Source of the DNA: a virus
Reading direction: 5' to 3' (one strand)
Virus record (IMG/VR): IMGVR_UViG_3300024967_000007
Coordinates: 1-24,398 of that record
DNA: 24,398 nucleotides
Within the stretch, counting starts at the first letter, position 1, and each line of letters starts with the position of its first letter. Positions 18,627 to 24,398 of the stretch are shown here, piece after piece. Under the pieces are notes generated by a model, which worked only from the letters and a program-made list of their open reading frames with translations, did no database searches and was not told the origin of the DNA. Made by a program: the position numbers and the translations under genes.

Positions 18627-19988
18627 ATGGTTGATATTCACGATCAGTCAACATCTGAAATTAAGCCTCTATACAGCGAGGATGCTGAACAGAGTGTGCT
18701 GGGCGGTATTTTTATCGACAATACCGCGTATGACAGGATTGTCGGTGTTATCACTGAGTATGACTTTTATCCGCGTGAACACCGCATGATTTTCCGTGCA
18801 ATCAGTCATCTGCTGGATGCTTCAAAGCCTGTGGATGTGGTGACGGTTGGTGAGTTCCTGGATAGTCACAAACTGCTGGAAGATGCGGGCGGCATTACCT
18901 ACCTGGTTAACATCATTCAGAATACTCCAAGCGCTGCGAACATCATGCGTTATGCGGAGATTGTCCGCGACTATTCATTAATGCGCAAAATGAGCGCAAT
19001 TTCCGCGGAAATTTCCGAAAAAATCAATAAACGCAATGGTATGTCAGCCAAGGATTTACTGGACTTTGCACAAAGCCGGTGGATGACGGTTGGTGAAACA
19101 TTAAACAGATCGAACAACACCATGCAGCACATCAACCAGGTGATGTCATCGGTGATCGATAAGATCGACGAAATGTACATGCGCGAAAGTAAGGATGACG
19201 TGACCGGACTTCGTACCGGTCTGGATGATCTGGATACAAAAACCACAGGCATGCAGCCTGGTGAGTTAAACATTATCGCTGCGCGCCCAAGCATGGGTAA
19301 GACCTCTCTAGCGTTAAACATCGTTGAAAATTGTGCGTTAAAGCAGGGCAAGAATGCTGCTGTGTTCAGCCTTGAAATGATCAACAACCAGCTTGGTATG
19401 CGTTTGCTTTCCAGTGTGGCTAGGTTACCTGCCCAGCGTGTGAGTATTGGTCGGGTGAATGATGATGAATGGTCTTTAATTACCAAGGCCGTACATGACC
19501 TGAAAGATAAAGGCATTTACCTGGATGAGGAAAGCACGCTGAATGTGAACGATATACGCGCGCGTGCAAGGCGTTTGTATCGTGAGTTAAAGGGTGAGCT
19601 GCATCTGATTGTGATTGACTATGTACAGCTGATTGCGCTATCCGGCAGCGATACCAGGAGTAATGAGATTGGCGATATTTCGCGTGCATTGAAGCTGTTG
19701 GCCAAGGAACTGCATCTGCCAATTATTCTGTTATCTCAGTTGAATCGTGGGCTTGAGCAGCGTCCGAATAAGCGTCCGGTGATGAGTGATCTGCGTGATA
19801 GCGGTGGGCTTGAACAGGATGCTGACAATATTTTCTTTATCTATCGTGATGAAGTTTATCACCCAGATACGCCTGATAAGGGCACGGCTGAGATCATCGT
19901 TGCAAAGCAGCGTAATGGCCCCATTGGTTCTGTTCGTACAACATTTGTGCCTCACCTGATGCGGTTTGAGAACTTTTACAGTAGCTAA
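18627..19988 (+). CDS. dnaB: Replicative DNA helicase, DnaB type
   Basis: 453 residues, full length. The N-terminal DnaB domain ('YSEDAEQSVLGGIFIDNTAY', 'PVDVVTVGEFLD') is followed by the RecA-like ATPase: Walker A 'ARPSMGKTS' (219-227), 'FSLEM' (247-251), Walker B 'LIVIDYVQL' (327-335) and 'SQLNRGLEQRPNKRPVMSDL', then 'DSGGLEQDAD'. It unwinds DNA at the phage fork and replaces or supplements host DnaB, analogous to phage P22 gp12. It starts 5 nt after the CII-like gene, so it is probably translationally coupled. The iteron-bearing initiator gene follows. Confidence 0.96.
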   Translation: MVDIHDQSTSEIKPLYSEDAEQSVLGGIFIDNTAYDRIVGVITEYDFYPREHRMIFRAISHLLDASKPVDVVTVGEFLDSHKLLEDAGGITYLVNIIQNTPSAANIMRYAEIVRDYSLMRKMSAISAEISEKINKRNGMSAKDLLDFAQSRWMTVGETLNRSNNTMQHINQVMSSVIDKIDEMYMRESKDDVTGLRTGLDDLDTKTTGMQPGELNIIAARPSMGKTSLALNIVENCALKQGKNAAVFSLEMINNQLGMRLLSSVARLPAQRVSIGRVNDDEWSLITKAVHDLKDKGIYLDEESTLNVNDIRARARRLYRELKGELHLIVIDYVQLIALSGSDTRSNEIGDISRALKLLAKELHLPIILLSQLNRGLEQRPNKRPVMSDLRDSGGLEQDADNIFFIYRDEVYHPDTPDKGTAEIIVAKQRNGPIGSVRTTFVPHLMRFENFYSS

Positions 19989-20064
19989 TTAGGTGAAAAA
20001 AACGGAAATTGCGCGGCGCATTTCCGCGAAAAAATTGAATATTTGATGTGGAAGGTTAGTAAAA

Positions 20065-20898
20065 ATGTCGGTAAAAATGATGAGTTTGGTGTTTGAACGA
20101 TTCCCTTATGGCGGGAATGAGCGCGTACTTGCTCTGGCAATTGCTGATCATGCCCACGATGACGGATCCAATATTTATCCTGGCAATGAACGCCTTGCAC
20201 ATAAGACCATGACCAGTGAACGCACGGTGATTAGACTGATGCAAAAGTTTGTAAAAATAGGCTGGCTGATCAAGGTTAAAAATGGCAATTCAGGTAGAGG
20301 TATTGCAAACGAGTACTGCATTAATCCTGATTGGATAAAGGGTGACAAATTGTCACCCTTTGTGAAAGACGAAAAAAGGGTGACATCTGAAGCAGAAAGG
20401 GTGACAAATTTAACAGAAAGGGTGACACCGGAGGTAATAAAGGGTGACACAGCTATGTCACACCAACCGTCATTAACCAAATGCAACCATCAAGAAACAT
20501 CACCGCATGCGCGAGAAGCATCACCTGAAAATCAAGCACCGAGGCCTGAAGGATTGCTTGCGTGTCGTTTGATTAAACTAAACGTGGCTGTTACCAGCAT
20601 CAACCCAATACTGTGCAGATGGGTTTCTGAAAACATCCCATTTGATTTCATTGAGCAGTGCGTACAGCTTGCAAGGCAAAACAAGCCATGGCCTGAGAAG
20701 ATAGCAGCTGGTTATCTGGATGCAATCATTCGCAATGAGTTGAAACCAAAGACTGACAACAGCTGGCTGATGACTGATGAAGGAACGATTGCTAAAGGAC
20801 GTGAGGTTGGTATTGAAGCCCGAGCTGGGGAAAGCATGAATGACTACCGGCAACGCTTAAAAAATCAATTGTCCATGAATAACCAGAAAGCAGCCTAA
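20065..20898 (+). CDS. Replication initiator, lambda O-like, with internal origin
   Basis: 277 residues with GGAAGG about 9 nt before ATG 20065. The N-terminal winged helix (about 1-95: 'MSLVFERFPYGGNERVLALA', 'IADHAHDDGSNIYPGNERLA', 'TSERTVIRLMQKFVKIGWLI') is the HTH_36 domain of phage replication proteins. The middle (about 92-135) is encoded by the iteron array, giving repeated 'E-R-V-T' peptides. The C-terminal part ('LCRWVSENIPFDFIEQCVQL', 'AGYLDAIIRNEL') probably contacts the helicase. As in lambda O, the initiator would bind repeats inside its own gene and load the helicase encoded next door. Confidence 0.82.
   Translation: MSVKMMSLVFERFPYGGNERVLALAIADHAHDDGSNIYPGNERLAHKTMTSERTVIRLMQKFVKIGWLIKVKNGNSGRGIANEYCINPDWIKGDKLSPFVKDEKRVTSEAERVTNLTERVTPEVIKGDTAMSHQPSLTKCNHQETSPHAREASPENQAPRPEGLLACRLIKLNVAVTSINPILCRWVSENIPFDFIEQCVQLARQNKPWPEKIAAGYLDAIIRNELKPKTDNSWLMTDEGTIAKGREVGIEARAGESMNDYRQRLKNQLSMNNQKAA
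20337..20449. repeat. Iteron array, candidate phage replication origin
   Basis: The 11-mer AAAGGGTGACA occurs at 20337, 20375, 20396, 20417 and 20439 (spacings 38, 21, 21, 22 bp). An inverted copy at 20351-20361 makes a perfect 12-bp-arm dyad (20337-20361) with the first. Spacing near two helical turns is typical of initiator binding sites. The array lies inside the O-like gene, as in lambda. Confidence 0.85.
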
Positions 20899-20900
20899 TC

Positions 20901-21698
20901 ATGCATATCAGTTTTAAATCAGACATTAATCAGACAATTGGATTTGTTGACAGGTTTTCTAAACAGGTACCGTTTGCAGCTGCTGTTGCTTTGACCAAAA
21001 CAGCAAAGCAAGGCGCTGATGATATGCGTGCAAAGTTTCTAAGTGTGTTTGACCAGCCGACACGCTACACCATGAACTCTGTATTCAACTCAAGCGCAAA
21101 CAAGCGTGACCTGATAGCGGCATTCGGTGTTAAAGACCAGGGCATGCTTTCAAAGTCTGGTGGCAATAGTCCTGCCGATGTTCTTGGTCATCACTTCAGC
21201 GGCGGTCAATCAAGACTGGCGCGCTATGAGTTGGCGTTCCGCAAGCTTGGCATGCTTGGTTTCAATGAAGATATCGTACCAGCGTCAGAACTCAATGAGT
21301 TGAATCAGTACGGCAACGTACCAGCATCGTTGATTGTTAAATTAATCTCATACTTCGGTGGCTTTGGTGAGCAGGGTTACAAGGCCAACAGCTCAGCTGA
21401 TACAAGAGCGAAGCTTGCCAAGCGTACCGATAAGAACTCCAAAGGCAAACGCCAAAGCAAGTACGTCAAAATCAATGGTGTTGTTTACTTCTATGCCAGT
21501 GGTGCAGATCACCTACATCGTGGTATCTGGGCTAAGAGCGGCACGCATGGTTCAGACATACGACCGATCCTGATGTTTGTTAAACGCGCCAGTTACAGCA
21601 AGCGCTTTTACATCGATAAGTTTGCAAGCAAAGCACGGTCAGACTTTGCCGTTAACTTTAAAGAGTCATGGGCCTACGCCGTGCGGACTGCGCGATGA
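20901..21698 (+). CDS. Phage minor tail protein Z-like (gpZ) protein
   Basis: 265 residues. 'SKQVPFAAAVALTKTAKQGA', 'FDQPTRYTMNSVFNSSANKR' and 'IAAFGVKDQ' match a family in which helix A-L-T-x-T-A is followed by F-D-x-P-T-x-x-T-x-N-S, usually annotated as prophage minor tail protein Z or a tail-completion-like protein. A glycine-rich centre and basic strands follow ('VVYFYASGADHLHRGIW'). It lies between replication and terminase genes, away from the tail module, so a tail role here is inferred. The start is 2 nt after the preceding stop. Confidence 0.6.
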   Translation: MHISFKSDINQTIGFVDRFSKQVPFAAAVALTKTAKQGADDMRAKFLSVFDQPTRYTMNSVFNSSANKRDLIAAFGVKDQGMLSKSGGNSPADVLGHHFSGGQSRLARYELAFRKLGMLGFNEDIVPASELNELNQYGNVPASLIVKLISYFGGFGEQGYKANSSADTRAKLAKRTDKNSKGKRQSKYVKINGVVYFYASGADHLHRGIWAKSGTHGSDIRPILMFVKRASYSKRFYIDKFASKARSDFAVNFKESWAYAVRTAR

Positions 21699-21805
21699 GT
21701 AAGTCGATTAAATCATTTATATCAACACCATTCCTTGCTGCAGGATTTCTTGTTGTTGTGGTTGGTTATGTATTGATACGTCTTGCTATGTGGGTTGAAA
21801 AGTGA
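21695..21805 (+). CDS. Very small membrane protein (36 aa)
   Basis: ATG 21695 overlaps the previous stop (ATGA) and the frame ends at TGA 21803-21805. 'MSKSIKSFISTPFLAAGFLV' leads into one hydrophobic helix ('FLVVVVGYVLIRLAMWV') with a positive N-terminus. Coupling to the upstream gene and the clean helix support a real gene; function unknown. The following ~100 bases up to 21909 show only a ribosome binding site (AAAGGGG, 21875-21881). Confidence 0.5.
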   Translation: MSKSIKSFISTPFLAAGFLVVVVGYVLIRLAMWVEK

Positions 21806-21909
21806 AGGTACTCCCAGAAGCAAGCTATAAGGGTAATGAGAGGCTCATGTTTTCTCTAGTCACAAGGATTTTATAAAGGGGTTATATCATACAAAACAGT
21901 AACTTAGAT

Positions 21910-22428
21910 ATGTTAAGCAGTTTGCAAATCGCCGTAACTCAAAAGGTTTTCGGCGAGATTGTTGGCATTTCTCAGCCTGCTGTTAGTGACCTGATCAAGC
22001 GTGGCATTTTAACTGACGGAGATATTGCAAGTAATTGGCTGGTTGCATATTGCTCACATCTTAGAGAACAGGCTGCCGGTCGTGCTGGATCTGATGGAAG
22101 TCTTGACCTGGTAAGTGAGCGGGCTCGACTGGCTAAAGAGCAGGCCGATAAAGTCGCGTTTCAAAATGCGATCACTCGTAACCAGCTTGCGCCAGTTGAC
22201 TTGCTGGAAGAGGTGTTGGCGAAAGCCGCTGCGCGTATCAATGGTGTTTTTGATGCAATACCAGGAATGATCAAACGCCGCGTTCCATCGTTGAGTTCAG
22301 AAGATGTTGATTTGATTTCAGGTGAAATTGCGCGAGGCAGAAACATCGTTGCATCAATGTCCTTGAATGACCTTAACGAAAATTCATCCATATCTGATGA
22401 AGACGTTATTGTCGGTGATGTTGATTAA
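21910..22428 (+). CDS. terS: Terminase small subunit, Nu1/TerS-like
   Basis: 172 residues. The N-terminal winged helix 'AVTQKVFGEIVGISQPAVSD' followed by 'LIKRGILTDGD' is the DNA-recognition domain. The helical oligomerisation region 'LVSERARLAKEQADKVAFQN' and 'VLAKAAARINGVFDAIPG' is typical of Nu1-type subunits. It recognises the packaging site and recruits the large subunit encoded downstream. The ATG at 21910 has no ribosome binding site, whereas AAAGGGG at 21875-21881 is correctly spaced for an in-frame ATA (21889) or ATC (21886), so the true start may be non-standard and seven or eight residues longer. Confidence 0.82.
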   Translation: MLSSLQIAVTQKVFGEIVGISQPAVSDLIKRGILTDGDIASNWLVAYCSHLREQAAGRAGSDGSLDLVSERARLAKEQADKVAFQNAITRNQLAPVDLLEEVLAKAAARINGVFDAIPGMIKRRVPSLSSEDVDLISGEIARGRNIVASMSLNDLNENSSISDEDVIVGDVD

Positions 22429-22610
22429 TGTGGGAAGAGTGGGGCGCTTATGCGGTGCGTAAAGGTAATTATTCAATCAGTAAAGCGATGATCGATGGGA
22501 AGTGGATTTTTCAGTTATGGCAGTTATCACCTGAAAAGAGCCTTGGCAAGTTTGCCAGATATAAAGAAACGCAAGCGGCACATGAAAAAATATTGAGCAA
22601 AGAGAAATAA
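22428..22610 (+). CDS. Hypothetical small protein between TerS and TerL
   Basis: 60 residues; its ATG shares a base with the TerS TAA stop (TAATG). 'GNYSISKAMIDGKWIFQLWQ' suggests a small beta sheet and 'KFARYKETQAAHEKILSKEK' a helix. The shape is that of small phage proteins encoded among head genes. It ends 3 nt before TerL. No family recognised; position makes a packaging or head-joining role possible. Confidence 0.6.
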   Translation: MWEEWGAYAVRKGNYSISKAMIDGKWIFQLWQLSPEKSLGKFARYKETQAAHEKILSKEK

Positions 22611-22613
22611 CAA

Positions 22614-24398
22614 ATGGGCGCAATAGATAGTAATGTTTTTGATATAGGCAATATTGAGCGAAGCCTGATGCTTGGCATGCAGGCTTTTGGTGTGCCTGAG
22701 CCACTTACTTTGGATCAGTGGGCTGAAAAGCATTTCTATCTATCAAAAGAGTCCAGCTATGTTGAACAGAAATGGAAGGCTTGGTCGTTTCAGCGTGCGA
22801 TTTTATCCTGGATGTCTAATGATGATATTGAAGAGATTAACTGGCGAAAATCTGCACGTGTAGGCTATACAAAGTGCATCCTAGCGTGTATTGGATATAC
22901 CGCGCATCATAAACGCCGCAACCAGGCATTATGGCAGCCGACAGATGATGACCGGGATGAGTTTGTAAAGACAGAGCTTGACCCCATGCTGCGTGATGTT
23001 GATGCCATGTCACAGGTGATTTCTACTACCAATGCGCGCGATAAAGACAACACGCTGCAGCAAAAAAAATTCAAAGGCAGCATGTGCCATCTGCGTGGAG
23101 GCAAGGCCGCTAAAAACTATCGCAGGATCTCGGTTGATACTGGTTACCTGGATGAATACGATGCTTTCGACAGTAATATCGAAAAGGAAGGTGATGCCGG
23201 TGATCTGGCAGGTAAGCGTGTTGAAGGTGCTACTTTCCCAAAAATGATATTTGGCACGACGCCAAAACTGGACGGATTCAGCAATATCCAGAAACGTGAA
23301 CGTAATGCCGACGTATTCATGACTTATCGCGTGCCTTGTCCACATTGCGATGATTACCATGCAATCAGTTGGGGCGGTAAAGATGAGCCGCATGGCTTCA
23401 AGTGGAATGAAGGTGATTATGAAAGCGTCCGTCATTTATGCCCGCATTGCGGGGCATTAATCACTCAGGCCGAATACCTATCTATTGCTGATCAGGGACG
23501 TTACGAATCTGAATCGGGCATCACTTCTGATTTCAATGGTGTGTTTCGTGACATCGAAGGCAATATTATCCGCGCTCCCCGTCATGTCGCCGTGCATGTC
23601 TGGTCTGCCTATAGTCCTAATGTTTCATGGGCTGGGATCGTACGTGAGTTTCTTGAAGCTCATCAGGAGATGATGGAGGGTAAGTCTGAAAAGATGCAGA
23701 CCTTCACCAATACTACGCGCGGTGATTATTGGGCCCAGGATGTAGATAAAACAGACTCAGATGAAATTAAATCCAGGGCAGAACCATTTCCGCTTGAGCG
23801 GTTGCCGATGGGATGTTTGATATTACTGGCGGGGGTTGATACTCAGGACAATAGGCTAGAGTGTAAGGTTTGGGGATATGGTCGCGGATGTCAAATGTGG
23901 ACTATTGCGCACCGTATATTCTTTGGCAATCCATCCCAGGATGAGGTTTGGGAGGATCTTGAAGAATTCCTGTTTGAAACTCAATTCCAGCATGCCAGTG
24001 GTAATCAGGTGAAAATATACGCGACTGCGGTCGACTCACGCGGTCACAACACACACGCAGTGTATAACTTCTGCAGCAAGCATCAGCGCCGCCGTGTTCA
24101 TGCCATTGCCGGTAGAAACGGGCGTGAAAAACACATCAAGGATGGCGCTTCAAAAGTAGATATTGACTGGCGCGGCAAGGTGTCGAAACAAGGCGGCATT
24201 CTATGGTGGGTAGGTACAAACCATGCAAAGGATATGTTTTATAACCGCTTACAGATAACTAAGCCTGGGCCCGGCTATGTCCATTTCTCGCATGAGTTAT
24301 CAGATGAATTCTTTAAACAGATCACCGGTGAAAAAAGAACCACACGCCGCAATGCGCGCGGAGCTGAGGAATCAGCATGGGTAGCTACACGTAAACGG
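22614..24398 (+). CDS. terL: Terminase large subunit, lambda gpA family (3' end beyond window)
   Basis: 595 codons are visible, open at the edge. 'EPLTLDQWAEKHFYLSKESS' opens the family. The deviant Walker A is 'WRKSARVGYTKCILA' (about 78-92) and the Walker B-like acidic motif is 'LDEYDAF'. A zinc-finger pair 'VPCPHCDDYH' and 'HLCPHCGAL' follows, and the C-terminal nuclease domain begins at 'LAGVDTQDNRLECKVWGYGR' with 'AVDSRGHNT'. The protein translocates DNA into the prohead and cuts concatemers; lambda gpA members cut at cos. Packaging type here is inferred from the family. It follows TerS and a small gene in one operon. Confidence 0.95.
   Translation, partial: MGAIDSNVFDIGNIERSLMLGMQAFGVPEPLTLDQWAEKHFYLSKESSYVEQKWKAWSFQRAILSWMSNDDIEEINWRKSARVGYTKCILACIGYTAHHKRRNQALWQPTDDDRDEFVKTELDPMLRDVDAMSQVISTTNARDKDNTLQQKKFKGSMCHLRGGKAAKNYRRISVDTGYLDEYDAFDSNIEKEGDAGDLAGKRVEGATFPKMIFGTTPKLDGFSNIQKRERNADVFMTYRVPCPHCDDYHAISWGGKDEPHGFKWNEGDYESVRHLCPHCGALITQAEYLSIADQGRYESESGITSDFNGVFRDIEGNIIRAPRHVAVHVWSAYSPNVSWAGIVREFLEAHQEMMEGKSEKMQTFTNTTRGDYWAQDVDKTDSDEIKSRAEPFPLERLPMGCLILLAGVDTQDNRLECKVWGYGRGCQMWTIAHRIFFGNPSQDEVWEDLEEFLFETQFQHASGNQVKIYATAVDSRGHNTHAVYNFCSKHQRRRVHAIAGRNGREKHIKDGASKVDIDWRGKVSKQGGILWWVGTNHAKDMFYNRLQITKPGPGYVHFSHELSDEFFKQITGEKRTTRRNARGAEESAWVATRKR

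Noticed and set aside
19480-19955. Minus-strand frames within dnaB
   Set aside because: Shadows of a full-length helicase gene with intact motifs.
20337-20449. CRISPR-like or tandem-repeat array
   Set aside because: Repeats are 11 bases at helical spacing inside an initiator gene with one inverted copy, which fits origin iterons.
21802-21876. Short frame from GTG 21802 before TerS
   Set aside because: Only about 24 residues, no ribosome binding site and no hydrophobic or domain pattern.

Overview
The window is entirely phage: a temperate, lambda-like siphophage or prophage of a Gram-negative, probably proteobacterial, host. The lysis cassette has an amidase plus a nested Rz/Rz1 spanin pair (a Gram-negative trait), there is a CI/Cro switch, a CII-like gene, a DnaB helicase, an O-like initiator with iterons and a lambda gpA-type terminase. 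Base composition and small-gene content suggest a beta- or gammaproteobacterial host, but this is not proven. No host gene, tRNA or rRNA is visible.

Layout. 1-2348 (+): end of a tail-fibre-type gene, a papain-fold peptidase, two membrane proteins, amidase endolysin, Rz and embedded Rz1. 2363-3667: a Cas2/SinR-like gene (-), hairpins, a broken small gene and repeats in front of the integrase. 3668-4654 (+): tyrosine integrase. 4657-14577 (-): one long co-directional operon with many ATGA overlaps, holding a complete diversity-generating retroelement (DGR) and small phage genes. 14578-14758: operator/promoter region and a terminator. 14759-16847 (-): repressor plus three membrane- or envelope-type genes (lysogenic conversion candidates). 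16848-16925: the switch operators. 16926 onward (+): Cro, three opposing small genes, CII-like, DnaB, O-like initiator, gpZ-like protein, small membrane protein, TerS, and TerL running off the end.

The DGR is the main result. One template repeat (TR, 7762-7875) matches three variable repeats (VR) at the 3' ends of three formylglycine-generating-enzyme/C-type-lectin-fold genes. Of 54 TR/VR differences counted, 53 fall on TR adenines, and 26 of the 28 TR adenines differ in at least one VR. The cassette has a canonical DGR reverse transcriptase, an accessory protein that looks like a MutS domain I fused to Avd, and a PP-loop ATPase (PAPS-reductase/DndC-like) gene between TR and RT. Each VR is followed, at exactly 31 nt, by a hairpin of different sequence.

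The DGR operon appears to start from a leftward early promoter (a PL equivalent) that carries the same operators (TACTAAAC-N5-GTTTAGTA) as the cro promoter. This suggests that diversification is silent in the lysogen and switched on at induction or infection. The diversified proteins lie in the early operon rather than the tail module and have no visible signal peptide, so their role is open.
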